Shown here piece by piece: positions 33,350-46,189 of a stretch of DNA of 64,000 bases (the first letter of the stretch is position 1; each line of letters starts with the position of its first letter). A program made the translations under genes and the position numbers. The notes beneath the pieces were generated by a model. That model ran no database searches, was not told the DNA's origin, and saw nothing but the letters and a program-made list of their open reading frames with translations. The DNA lies in assembly GCF_010389155.1 (NCBI RefSeq), contig NC_057761.1:14138501-14202500 (forward strand). The letters are read 5' to 3'. The DNA is from Erigeron canadensis. Lineage: Eukaryota; Streptophyta; Magnoliopsida; Asterales; Asteraceae.

Positions 33350-36295
33350 GGCTTGCCTGACTACAAATATGAAAGTGAGCATGTTTGTCCTTCTTGTGCA
33401 GTTGGGAAGATCAAGAGGACTTCTCATAAACCAAAGAAAATTCCACACACTTTGGCACCTCTTCATTTGCTTCACATGGATCTTTGTGGGCCTATGAAAG
33501 TACAAAGCAGAAACGGGAAGAGATATATTCTGGTTATCATTGATGATTATTCTAGATACACTTAGGTCAAGTTTCTTGCTTCAAAAGATGAAACAACTCA
33601 AATTTTGATCGATTTCATCACTTCAACTCAAGTTAATCTTCAAATTCCAGTCCGTTATATCCGTTCAGATAATGGTAATGAGTTAAAAAATGCCATCTTC
33701 AATGAATTTTGCAAATCAATAGGCATTACTCACCAATTCTCTGTTGTTCGTACTCCGCAACAAAATGGTGTTGTTGAAAGGAGAAACCGTACGCTGGTGG
33801 AAGCAGCAAGAACAATGCTTGCTTATTCCAAGTAACCATCAAACATGTGGGCTGAAGCTATTGACACAACTTGTCATACTCAAAATCGGTCCATCATCAA
33901 TCAGCGTGATGAGAAGACTCCTTATGAGGTTATTAACAAACGCAAACCCAACATCAATTACTTCCACATTTTTGGGTGTGTCTGTTATACCTTGAATGAT
34001 CGGGAAAATGTTGGAAAGTTTGAAAGGAAAGGTGACGAAGGTTAATTTGTTGGTTACTCAAAGACATCGATTGCATATCGCATCTTTAATCGTCGAACAA
34101 ACACGATTCAAGAAACCATGAATGTTTGGTTTGACGAGATGTCTGGCATGATATTTTAACAAGAAAGTTTGCTACCAACAATCAGTGATCCAAGTACTTC
34201 AAGTGTTTCCTCAAGGACATCTACCTTAGCTTCAAAATTCAAGAAATATCCAACTCCAACAAGTGAAGAGCTAGATAATCTTTTCGAAGAATTCTACAAC
34301 TCAAAACCGATTCAAGAAAAGGAACCTCAAGTCATCGATGAACCAATTCCGAACAATAACCCCATTCAAACAAATGAATCAGTTCCAGACAACAATCATG
34401 AATCATCTTCAAATTCCACAGAGCAAGAAGAATCATCTTCAAGTGATATTTATTCTCAAAAGAATGATCAAGAACAACCTTCTCAAATCACCCAAACAAC
34501 AAATTCATCAAATACTCCAAATGTGTATGTACCACTGGATTTTGATCATCCAAACTTTGAGGAAAGAGTTCTTCCAAGCTATGATTCCATTGCTCAACAG
34601 AACTCTGGATTTAATGATGATAATGTTGACCTTCATCAACAAGATCCTCTTCCTCATGACAACAAGTGGTCACGTATACGCAAAGATCATCCTACAGAAC
34701 AAATCATCGGAGATCCACAAGCTGGTGTTTCTACCCGTACTACAGTCAATGAGTATCTTGTTGCACTTTCACTGAGTAACATTGAACCCAAAACCGTCTC
34801 TGAAGCTCTTTGTAATCCAGAGTGGGTTAAAGCAATGCAAGATGAATTAGCTCAGTTTGAGAGACTGAAGGTATGGAGATTGGTTCCAAATCCAAGGAAA
34901 GAAGAACCAATTCGCACCAAGTGGATTTTCAAGAACAAGAAGGATGAAAATGGAGTTGTAGTAAGGAACAAAGCTAGATTGGTTGCAAAGGGTTACTGCC
35001 AACAACCTGGTGTGGATTTCGACGAAACTTTCGCTCCTGTTGCAAGAATGGAGGCCATTCGTATATTTTTAGCTTATGCCGCATTCAGAAACTTCACAGT
35101 GTTTCAAATGGATATGAAGACAGCATTCTTGAATGGAGAACTCAAAGAAGAAGTTTACGTGGAGCAACCTGAAGGTTTTGTTGATCCTAAGAAGCCAAAC
35201 CCTGTCTACAGGATAGACAAGGCCCTCTATGGTTTGAAGCAGGCACCCCGAGCATGGTATGATTCCTTATCTACTTTCTTACTCAAAGGAGGCTTTACCA
35301 AAGGTACTATTGACCCTACCCTGTTTATTCGTAAGCAAGGTAAACATGTTTTACTTGTCCAAATATATGTTGATGACATTATTTTTGGGTCAACAAGTCA
35401 AACTTTTTGCCGAAATTTTTCATCTCTAATGGTCAATCACTTTGAAATGAGCATGAATGGCGAAATGAATTACTTTTTGGGTCTACAAATCAAACAATTA
35501 CCAACTGGTATTATTATATCACAAGGTAAGTACATAAAAGATATGTTGAAAAAGTTTGAAATGACTAACTGTTCTTCAATTTCAACCCCAATGGCTGCTC
35601 GTACAAACATAAATGCTGATAAAAATGGGAAACCATTTGACCAAAAGAGGTATAGAAGCATGATTGGTTCGTTGTTGTATCTTACAGCATCTCGCCCAGA
35701 TTTAATGTTTGCAACATGTATGTGTGCTAGGTATCAAGCCACGCCGACTGATTTACATTACCAAGCTGTGAAACGAATTTTTCGTTATCTGAAGGGTACA
35801 CCCAATCTTGGTCTCTGGTATCCAAGGGATACTGGATTCAATTTAACTGCCTATTCAGATGCAGATCATGCAGGTTGTAAGCTTGATCGCAAGAGCACAT
35901 CTGGTACTTTACAATTCTTAGGGGATAAGATTGTAAGTTGGTCATCTAAGAAGCAAAATTGCGTATCACTGTCAATAGAAGAAGCTGAATATGTGGCTGC
36001 TGCTAGTTGTTGTGCTCAACTTACCGACTATGGTCTGAAATATGATCGTGTCCCTATCTATTGTGATTCTCAAAGTGTCATTGCAATTGCTGTCAACTCA
36101 GTCAACCACTCACGTTCAAAGCACATTGATGTGAGATATCATTTTCTCAAAGATCATGTTGAGAAAGGTGACATCGAACTTTATTTCGTGGGAACTGACC
36201 ACCAACTCGCTGATTTGTTCACAAAACCACTGGACGAAAAAAGGTTTAATTTCTTAATCTCTAAACTTGGTATGCTAAATCTTGATCCTTGATTC
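33350..36295 (+). pseudogene. Copia-P integrase-RT-RNase H
   Basis: The pre-integrase CPSC and integrase (VIIDDYSRYT, IRSDNGNELKNA, VRTPQQNGVVERRN) are broken by stops at 33563-33565 (TAG where Copia-M has TGG), 33833-33835, about 34043 and about 34157. From 34169 to 36292 the frame is open for 707 codons. It holds a Ser/Pro-rich linker, RT ([18 protein letters not shown] motif near 35110, [10 protein letters not shown] near 35370, [18 protein letters not shown] near 35670) and RNase H ([16 protein letters not shown] near 35850). Between CCAQ and LTDYGL (about 36018) the usual short LWM-type segment seems missing, as a small in-frame deletion. The C-terminus is [19 protein letters not shown]. 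Confidence 0.9.
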
Positions 36296-37070
36296 ACTTT
36301 ACCATGGAAGGAATTCTTGATTTACTTTTCAAAAAAATGAAAAAATTGAAAAACCAAAAATCAAATACAAAAATAAAAATTTTTGAAAAAAAATAACAAA
36401 AAGATTTTCTTAATTTTTTTTCTTTTTTTTCTTTCTTTTATTTTATAAGTGGTTTGCATATACTCAGTATGCAACCTGTTCTTCATTGAATTATTTATAA
36501 TTTAAAGTGGCTTATGCACACTCAGTGTATAACCCGTACTTATTTGTGTTTTTTTTAAAATGGCTTGCATATACTCTGTATGCAACCCGGTCTTAAAAAA
36601 AAAGAAAAAATATTTATGCTTCAAAGTTGAGATTAATTCATGTTGTTATACATATAAATATATAATGTGTAATACAAGATGTTAATTGCAATTTTGTTAC
36701 ACCTGTTTCAAAAACTCTCAATTGTTGAATATGAGAAGCAAAGGATTGAACGCCTTTGTGTACTCCTGAGTTGTCTCATCTTGAACAATTGATTGAGTTC
36801 ATTTTTCATAAAACTTGTTTTGATTTCACACAAATCATTTTTGCTCCACCTTTTCTATGAAAATCTTTTTGATCTATCTTTGCATAGATTAAGGGGGAGT
36901 TTGTGATTTCAAATCTCTTTCAAACTTCAAATGTGTTTTAAACATTTTCTTTCACATTTGATGAATTTTTTGAAAACATTTACTTCAAAAGAAGTTTGGT
37001 GTTTAGTTTGCACATGAGCGACTAGGTTTTTCTCAAAATTCTACTCCATGAATTTCATCATTGCCGAAGA
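36296..37070 (+). other. Copia-P 3' untranslated region with three hairpins
   Basis: A/T-rich, non-coding. Hairpins: 36451-36477 (TTGCATA/TATGCAA), 36509-36535 (TTATGCAC/GTGTATAA, one G-T pair) and 36562-36590 (TTGCATA/TATGCAA). All are flanked by GG at the 5' side and CC at the 3' side. A purine tract TTAAGGGGGAGTTTGTG lies near 36889, similar to tracts in the non-autonomous element. Confidence 0.75.
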
Positions 37071-38889
37071 GTGCAACTAAGTTGGAGGGAGTACAGTCGA
37101 AAAGTGACAGGTTATGGTGATAATGTTGTGAGAAAAGGGTTAAAAGAATTGATACCCTTTCCTAAAATGCTCAAATCGCCGGGTAAAACACATTTCTATC
37201 GGATATCATTTGTTGATATCTCGGTATTGAAGAAGCCTTCATGGACCCAATGAAGCGATGCACATCGTTACCTAACCACTCAAGTGTTTCTTAACAAATG
37301 CTTGTTTTACTTCTCACGGAGATTTTCTCATTTCTAGTGACTCTTCAGTTGAAAGACGTTAATATTGAAAAAGGGTGGCACTCTGCTCCAGTCCCCAACT
37401 TCATTTGATCACTTTGTGTCTAGAGCTTTCATGATTGATCATTAATTTGATCGTTATTCATTCTTTAGGAAACATTTGCGTCGTATCTTTGTGATATACA
37501 TGCTTATCTTTGTGATATAGCCGGAACATTTGTAGTGATATCTTAATTGATATTTCACAATGATCAAATGGAAATCCTACCATTGCTAACATCATTTCCA
37601 GCTTTGAACGTAGGTCTCATAATTGCATTTGTGTAATTAATGAGTTAACAAGAAGTCTATTATGACCTTGGATTTTTTCCATAAAAGTCTTTAAGGATAG
37701 TAGAACATGGTTATCGAACGCTTAGGTGACACTGACCATGGTTTACATTCTTTGAAAGCATTCTTGAGGATGGAAAGCCAAAAGACCGAAGTATGTTAGA
37801 GGTTTGCTTTGTGCTTTTCTCAATGATACATAGGAAATCCGATAACTGATATACATTTCTTTCGGTCATTTCATTAATCCTTTCGATTTTTGAATGCGAA
37901 CGGATCTTTCTTATCCGGTTTCTTTTCTCATCACCTGAATTCAATCTCACATTTTAGTCATCCATAGGAACAATTGGGTTGGATTATATGGTTAGATCGA
38001 TGTTTTGATGGTTGATAATTCTCCATGAGCATAATGTCTAGATCTTAGTCATGATTATTTCTTTCAAACAATCAAATCAATCAATGTTTGCATAATGACA
38101 TTGGTTCCCAACTTTGTCATTATGAGGGGGAGAAAATAGTATGATTGATTATTCATTAGGAGAAGAAATTAGAATGATTGATAAGGACAAGGAGAAAAGT
38201 TTGTGTTTGGTTGTTTCAATTGCTTTCAGAGATACTATCATTCAGCTTCAAGAATCAAAGAGACTGTGATTACTCACGGATTAATGAGGAGCACGATTAC
38301 TTCCTTAGAGACTTTCCAAAACCTTATTGAAATGTTTACTCTCAAAAGTGTTCAAGACGATGTGACAAAGATCAAAGCTTCAAAGGACAAAAGATTGAAG
38401 ATTCGAGACAAAGAAGAAAAGCTTCAAAAAGAGTATTCATCAAATAAAACATCTTCATGTCATACAACAAACACTTTATCTAAAAGCTATATTGCATACA
38501 TCAATGGGGAGAGTACATATTTCTGAAAATTCATTCCAAAATTTCAAAGAAAAGACTTCAAGAATCGAAGATTGAAGAATTCAAGACAAGTTCATACCTT
38601 CCGCACCTCAAAAAGACAACTCTGATTCATGATTCAACAATCTTCAAAGATTCAAGACATACACACACTCATCATTCTTTGTTCTATAAGAACATTGAGA
38701 AACAACAGATGATCTAACTTCAAGAAGTCCAAGACCAATACTGAATCAAGTTCTCCAAAGACAATGAGAAAGCTTTAAAGACTTGTTTCAACTTACCAAT
38801 TGTCTTCATCACCGGGCTCATCAAATTCATTCCTACAAGACAAACCAACACGTACTTAAGACCTTACAATATATCACTAAAGGGGAGAA
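37071..38889 (+). repeat. Right arm of the 2-kb inverted repeat (Copia-P 3' region)
   Basis: The same 3' region in plus orientation, ending in the purine tract AAAGGGGAGAA (38879-38889) before the LTR. A 107-codon open stretch at 38203-38526 (lysine-rich) is not conserved as a frame in the left arm, so I do not call it a gene. Confidence 0.88.
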
Positions 38890-39211
38890 TGTTAGAAATC
38901 CAAAAATAGTGATACATTGTATTTTAAGTTATGGACTTACTTGTTGTTAAGTCATGAGTTGATAATTTCTAAGATTGAGGGGCTAATAGTGTTAATTAGC
39001 ATAGTTAGATAGTTTAGACTATAAATAGCCCTCAATTCCTTAAAAATTATAACTTTTGACATATTAACAACACATTCTTCATACAATTACACATATATAT
39101 CACACTCTTGATTACATTTCTCTCTCAATACACACACAAACACCAAGAACACACACACTAACCAAACACCATTGTTGATGTGAATTCGGTTGATAAAATC
39201 GTGTTGATTAC
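38890..39211 (+). repeat. Copia-P 3' LTR
   Basis: 322 bp, TGTTAGAAATCC to GTTGATTACA, with TATA-like ACTATAAATAGCCC near 39017-39030. It is visibly more diverged from the two Copia-M LTRs than those are from each other, so it is not a recent duplicate of either. Confidence 0.93.
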
Positions 39212-39216
39212 ATACA

Positions 39217-42200
39217 TATTCAACCTCTGCTGTTGACAGTGATACGCAATTTTGCTTTTGCGATGACCAACTTACAATCTTATCCCCTAAGAATTGTAAA
39301 GTACCAGATGTGCTCTTGCGATCAAGCTTACAACCTGCATGATCTGCATCTGAATAGGCAGTTAAATTGAATCCAGTATCCCTTGGATACCAGAGACCAA
39401 GATTGGGTGTACCCTTCAGATAACGAAAAATTCGTTTCATATCTTGGTAATGTAAATCAGTCGGAGCGGCTTGATACCTAGCACACATACATGTTGCAAA
39501 CATTATATTTGGGCGAGATGCTGTAAGATACAACAACGAACCAATCATGCTTCTATACCTCTTTTGGTCAAATGGTTTCCCATTTTTATCAGCATTTATG
39601 TTTGTACGAGCAGCCATTGGGGTTGAAATTGAAGTACAATTAGTCATTTCAAACTTTTTCAACATATCTTTTATGTACTTACCTTGTGATATAAAAATAC
39701 CAGTTGGTAATTGTTTGATTTGTAGACCCAAAAAGTAATTCATTTCCCCAATCATGCTCATTTCAAAATGATTGACCATTAGAGATGAAAAATTTCGACA
39801 AAAAGTTTGACTGGTGACCCAAAAATAATGTCATCAACATATATTTGGACAAATAAAACATGTTTACCTTGCTTACGAATAAACAGGGTAGGGTCAATAG
39901 TACCTTTGGTAAAGCCTCCTTTGAGTAAGAAAGTAGATAAGGAATCATACCATGCTCGGGGTGCCTGCTTCAAACCATAGAGGGCCTTGTCTATCCTGTA
40001 GACAGGGCTTGGCTTCTTAGGATCAACAAAACCTTCAGGTTGCTCCATGTAAACTTCTTCTTTGAGTTCTCCATTCAAGAATGCTGTCTTCACATCCATT
40101 TGAAACACTGTGAAGTTTCTGAATGCGGCATAGGCTAAGAATATACGAATGGCCTCCATTCTTGCAACAGGAGCGAAAGTTTCGTCAAAATCCACACCAG
40201 GTTGTTGGCAGTAACCCTTTGCAACCAATCTAGCTTTGTTCCTTACTACAACTCCATTTTCATCCTTCTTGTTCTTGAAAATCCACTTGGTGCGATTTGG
40301 TTCTTCTTTCCGTGGATTTGGAACCAATTTCCATACCTTTAGTCTCTCAAACTGAGCTAATTCATCTTGCATTGCTTTAACCCATTCTGGATCACAAAAA
40401 GCTTCAGAGACAGTTTTGGGTCCAATGTTACTCAGTGAAAGTGCAACAAGACACTCATTGACTGTAGTACGGGTAGAAATACCAACTTGTGGATCTCCGA
40501 TGATCTATGCTGTAGGATGACCTTTACGCATACGTGACCACTTGTTGTCATGAGGAAGAGGATCTTGTTGATGAATGTCAACATTACCATCATTAAATCC
40601 AGAGTTCTGTTGAGCAATGGAATCATAGCTTGGAAGAACTCTTTCCTCAAATTTGGATGATCAAAATCCAGTGGTACATACACATTTGGAGTATTTGATG
40701 GATTTGTTGTTTGGGTGATTTGAGAAGGTTGTTCTTGAACATTCTTTTGAGAATAAATATCACTTGAAGATGATTCTTCTTGCTCTGTAGAATTTGAAGA
40801 TGATTCATGATTGTTGTCAGGAATTGATTCATTTGTTTGAATGGGGTCATTGTTCGGAATTGGTTCATCGATGACTTGAGGTTCCTTTTCTTGAATCGGT
40901 TTTGAGTTGTAGAATTCTTCGAAAAGAATATCTAGCTCTTCACTTGTTGGAGTTGGATATTTCTTGAATTTTGAAGCTAAGGTAGACGTCCTTGAGGAAG
41001 CACTTGAATTACTTGGATCATTAATTGTTGGTAGCAAGCTTTCTTGTTCAAATATCATGCCAGACATCTCGTCAAACCAAACATTCATGGTTTCTTGAAT
41101 CGTGTTTGTTCGACGATTGAAAATGCGATATGCAATTGATGTCTTTGAGTAACCAACAAAGTAACCTTCGTCACCTTTCCTTTCAAACTTTCCAACATTT
41201 TCCCGATCATTCAAGGTATAACAGACACACCTAAAAATATGGAAGTAATTGATGTTGGGTTTGCGTTTGTTAATAACCTCATAAGGAGTCTTCTCATGAC
41301 GCTGATTGATGATGGACCGATTTTGAGTGTGACAGGCTGTGTCAACAACTTCAGCCCACATGTTTGATGGTAACTTGGAATAAGCAAGCATTGTTCTTGC
41401 TGCTTCCACCAGCGTACGGTTTCTCCTTTCAACAACACCATTTTGTTGCGGGGTTCGGACAACAGAGAATTGGTGAGTAATGCCTTTTGATTTGCAAAAT
41501 TCATTGAAGATGGCATTTTTGAACTCAGTACCGTTATCTGAACGGATATAACAGACTGGAAGTTGAAGATTCACTTGAGTGGAAGTGATGAAATCGATCA
41601 AAATTTGAGTTGTTTCATCTTTTGACGCAAGAAACTTGACCCAAGTGTATCTAAAATAATCATCAATGATAACCAGAATATATCTCTTCCCGTTTCTACT
41701 TTGTACTTTCATAGGCCCACAAAGATCCATGTGAAGCAAATGAAGAGGTGCCAAAGTGTGTGGAATTTTCTTTGGTTTATGAGAAGTTCTCTTGATCTTC
41801 CCGACTGCACAAGAAGGACAGACATGCTCACTCTCATATTTGTAGTCAGGCAAGCCTTCAACAAGTTGCTTGTTGACTAAGGCATTGATGGTTTGATAAT
41901 TCAAGTGAGAAAGCCTTCTATGCCACAACCACGAATTTTTTGAAGTAGCTTTTGAAACAAGACAGATATTATCAGTTGGTTGGTTATCATCAAGATTAAT
42001 TGTGAAAAGATTGTCTTCACGATCTCCGCATAGGATATCAATTCCATCTAGAGTTTGGACTTTGCACAGAGATTGTCGAAAAAGAACTTGAAGGTTGTTG
42101 TCACAAAACTATCCAACACTGATCAAGTTATGACTCAGGCCTTCAACATAATGGACTTTCTTGATGACAATTCCGTTCTTTCAATATCTCCATAACCTAG

Positions 42201-45200
42201 AATTGGAGCGAAATTGTTGTTTCCGAAATGAACAGTTCCCATGAATCTTTCAACAAAATTCTTGAGCAATGATTTATTGCCAGTCATGTGTTTTGAACAC
42301 CCGGAATCGAGTATCCATACACAGATGGTTATTTCCTGCAATCAAAAATTTAACCAACTTTAGGTACCCACTTAGAGACGGGTCCTTTGTGGTTAGTTAA
42401 TACAGGCAGGGGATATAACTTAGGAGATGCATACAAACATGCTTTCGAATCAACATACTTGTTAACAAGCACATTATCAACAAACACATTTGGATTAAAC
42501 AAATGAATATTAACACACGAATCAAAAGTCACATGTTTACCAGCATTCAAACTATGCATATGAGAACAAGAATTAACATTGTTTACAACATCACAAGGCC
42601 TAGCTTTGGCACCATTAACATTGTTTAACACAGAGGACTTAAAAGATAAATTGTTTGACTTAACAGAAACATGCTTCTTCTTACTACCATCTTTTCTTCT
42701 TCGCCTTTTCTTCTTTTTATCAACATTAGTGAACTTAGGTACTAATGACTTAGCTACCCATTTGGTCTCACTAATTAAGCTCTTTCCACCTGTCAAATTG
42801 ACACTAAGAAGATTAGAACGAGAGTTTTGAAGCACTTTTATCTTTTTAGACTCTTTTGGCGGTGCGAAAACTTCTTGTTTCTTAGGTTTATCATGAGAAA
42901 ACCAGCCATATCTATCCCTATACCTAGTTGCACCATTTGAAGCATCCCTAGTTAGCAAAACTGAACTAGACTTAGACACTTTAGAATTTGAACTAGAATG
43001 AGAGCTAGACGAAGAAACATTTGAATTGATTTCCAGAAGTTTCACTTTGTTGTATTTGATTTTGGGTTTGGTCTCATCTTGTTTGGTTTTAACATGCTTT
43101 TCTGGGGTAGGACACTTTGTTTTTAACTTATTGATTCTTGGTTTGGTGACAGTCTTTGGTTCAGTCTTGATGGGTTTGTAAATAACCCGTTTCTTTGAGT
43201 AATATGAAGTTGGAGCTTTGAAAAACGATTTTGGAGATTCCTCTTTTGATTCAACTTTGATTTGGTAGATTCAATCTTTTTCTTAGTTTCATCAAAAACA
43301 TATTCTCCCTCCATGAATTTATCAAAATCATTTTTGGTGAATGTTGAAACCGGAGAGAATTTTGAAAAATCAGGAGTTTTGTTTTCCAACTTCACACTAT
43401 TGGTTGTCTCAGGAATAAAATCAACTTAAACTGACACTTCTTTGGTTTCACAAGAAAATTGAGTAGAAGTATCAACACCTATACCAACATAAAGCTTAGG
43501 GTGAACAACTAACTCTTCAGGAAACTCATAAGTGAAAAACCTAAAGTAGTACCATATCAAAACTAAACTATGCGCAAGTTCGTCATTAGATAAATCAGAT
43601 TGCACATAATCATCAGCTATTTCAGTAGCTGTATTTTGACATGAATACTCAAAAGAATCAGTCAAGGTTTGGGTGGAGGAACCAGTAGATGAAACACAAG
43701 CAGTCTGAGTGGAATGGTCTACTAAAAGACTGAAATCAGTTTGGGTAGAAACATTCACACAAACTTTCTTGATATCAATAACAACTGATTCATTCTTTGA
43801 ATTCGGACTTTGAGACTGTAGATTATTAATAAGTTTTTGTTGAGATTCCACCTTTTGTTGTAAACCTTCTATTTGTTTTTCCAAAAATGTGAATGGAACA
43901 TACAATTTAGTTGGTTTAGGTGGTGAAACAACAGATTCTTGGTTTTGAAAATTAGATGCGATCTCTTCTAGTTCAAAAATTGATGACTTTTTCGTTTCGT
44001 AAGAAGTATTAATTGCATCATAAGTAACCAAAAATTTATTATTTTGAATTTTCTCAACTTCATCAGTCTCAAATTCATCATCCAATGGACGAATGAATTG
44101 TTGAACCATACCAAGTCTCAAAAACTTTTCATCATACAAGGGTTCGATCTTGTCTTTGGCTTTTTGCAATGGAGTGATATTCTCAAATCCCAACCCAAGA
44201 AGAAGTTCTGATCTATCAATTTTTGACTTATTGAATTAGGCAGTGAAATCCAAAAGAGGGTTTTGTTCAATTTTGTACAACTTTTCTTGATAGAAAAGTA
44301 TATTCTTTTTATGTTCCTCTTGTCTTCCAAGATTTTCAATCTCAAAGTATATTCAAGTTCAATTGTTTTTGGTGTAGCTTCTTGAAGCTTCTTATTCAGA
44401 ATATCAACATCCATTTGTCTCGCATTTGCACGAAACCATTCATTGGTCTTTTGAACTTCAATATCTTGATTGGCTTTTTCAAGATCAAGAATGGTCTTTT
44501 CTAAATTATGACACTTTTTCAATAACTTAGAGTCAGGAGACACATTCATTTCACATTCTTTAATCAACATTTGTTCTTTATAGTTTTGAAATTCTTGTTT
44601 CATAGCATCATACTCAAAAAGTAGTTTAGAATTTTCTTCAAGAAGTTTTGTGTATTCCCTTTTTGAAAATACAATGCTATTTTTCAATTTCTTGTTTTTG
44701 TTGGCTAAAGAAGTGTAATGATTCGTCAAGTTTGATAAGGCAATTCTACAAGACTCTTTATCCTTAATTGATGAAAAAGTACAGTCGAGATTTACCTCAT
44801 CATCGGGATATTCCTCGTCAGTGTTGTCCGCCTCCAACACTTTGTCTTTGCTTAACCTTGCCATGAAACATACATTGGCAGACAGATCTTCATCTTCATC
44901 ATCGGTAAGTAAAAGCCACTTGTCATCTTCAGCAATCAAGGCTTGACCGGCTTCAACTTGCTTTGCCAGAAGCATCTTCTGCTTGTAGTATGCATAATCC
45001 TTCTTGCGAGGCAGCTTGCAATCCACAGCAAAATGACCAGGAATTCCACAGTTGTAACACTTTTTGTCAAATGTCTTTTCTTTTTCCATGATTTGTTTCT
45101 CATTTTCTGCTTTCTTGTCTATTTTCTTGGAAACAGTTGTTTCACCTTGTTCAAAACTCTTGTGATGATATTGTTCCTTCTTTGGAAATGTACTTGTTGT

Positions 45201-46098
45201 TGAAGTTCAAAGATTGTTGTTAGTTGGCCTCGCTTTGAAATACTTTTTCTTGAAATGCTTGGTAACAGCGGCAAGAGCTTGGTAGAATTCATCAGGAACA
45301 CCATCTCCTGGAGCCAAGTAATCTTCTCCCCCCTCATCGGACGAAGAAACAATAGTCATTTGTCTTTTAAGAGCCTCAGAAACCTTTCGTTCAACAACCA
45401 ATGCCAAAGGATCAGTAGATACAACTTCTGGCACTTTGTTGAATGAATTTTTGCTCAGAACCTTGCTCTCATTCAACTTGAAAGTTTCATAAAGAATATG
45501 AATGGTGAATTTGGTCAGATCTTGATGTTGCTTGATTTGAGTTCCATAACTTCCCATTCAGGACCAAGTGCTTTGATAAATTTGATGTTCAGCTCAATCT
45601 CATCTATCTTGACCTTGTTCTTTCTCAGTTCATTTTTCACATTGCAGAATCTGTAGTACACGGACTCAAGAGATTCATTTGGTGATTTCTGAAAATTGTC
45701 AAACTCATTTACGACATTTGGCAGTCGAATTGTTGAGGTTACATCAGAACCTTCCATTTGTCTAGCAACTTCATCCCAAATCTCCTTTCTGTGTCGTAAG
45801 AATCAACTGAGCCATAGATCTCATCAGGAAGTGCTTGGTACAAGCAAGACCTAACTCTGTTGTCAGCAGCAGTACGATCTCTCTGTTCGACGTTCAAAAG
45901 ATCAGGAGTCAAAATAGCACGGGTAGTAGGATGACGATGCATAGCAAGTCCATTGATGATTGAGTCCTTAAGCATGTGACCATTAGTCTGACGTTCCACA
46001 TAATCCATGAATCTTTTCTTCCAAAGTCCATAGTTACCACGATAAAGAACTGGTGGTCTTGTATCAGTACCCAGAGACAATGCTTCACGAGTAGTCAT
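39217..46098 (-). pseudogene. Copia-M gag-pol (disabled)
   Basis: Gag starts MTTREALSLGTDTRPP at 46098. It shifts frame near 45757 and again near 45540 and 45200. The CCHC knuckle is CYNCGIPGHFAVDC near 45060. A long acidic and coiled-coil spacer (44950-42350) ends SKWVPKV. Protease WILDSGCSKHMTG lies near 42315. Pre-integrase is HRRLSHLNYQTIN with a CPSC pair. The integrase core has VIIDDYFRYTW, IRSDNGTEFKNA and VRTPQQNGVVERRNRTLVEA (41690-41390). RT has [19 protein letters not shown] and [10 protein letters not shown]. RNase H starts [18 protein letters not shown] and stops at EVEYV where Copia-P begins. Further breaks: 1-bp loss near 40650, TAG near 40506, frameshift near 39815. Confidence 0.92.
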
Positions 46099-46189
46099 TT
46101 GAAATTGATTTGAATTGAGAATTGAATTGATTTTGAAGAAAGTATGAAATTATGAAATGATCTAAGTTGGAATGAAATGAAACGATCTG

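Larger units (their letters stand above)
33350..39211 (+). mobile_element. Copia-P, 5'-truncated copy of the same family inserted in Copia-M
   Basis: Its right end is an intact plus-strand LTR (38890-39211) ending GATTACA, directly joined to the Copia-M RNase H at 39212. Its left part starts within the pre-integrase domain (GLPDYKYESEH, 33350) after about 35 bp of filler following Copia-M 3' sequence. The simplest history is insertion of a full copy, then a deletion. The deletion removed its 5' LTR, gag, protease and the neighbouring end of Copia-M pol with about 0.8 kb of 3' region. Confidence 0.85.

Noticed and set aside
38203..38526. 107-codon open frame in the Copia-P 3' region as an envelope-like gene
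   Set aside because: It has no signal peptide, transmembrane segment or known motif, and the frame is not kept in the inverted left arm.
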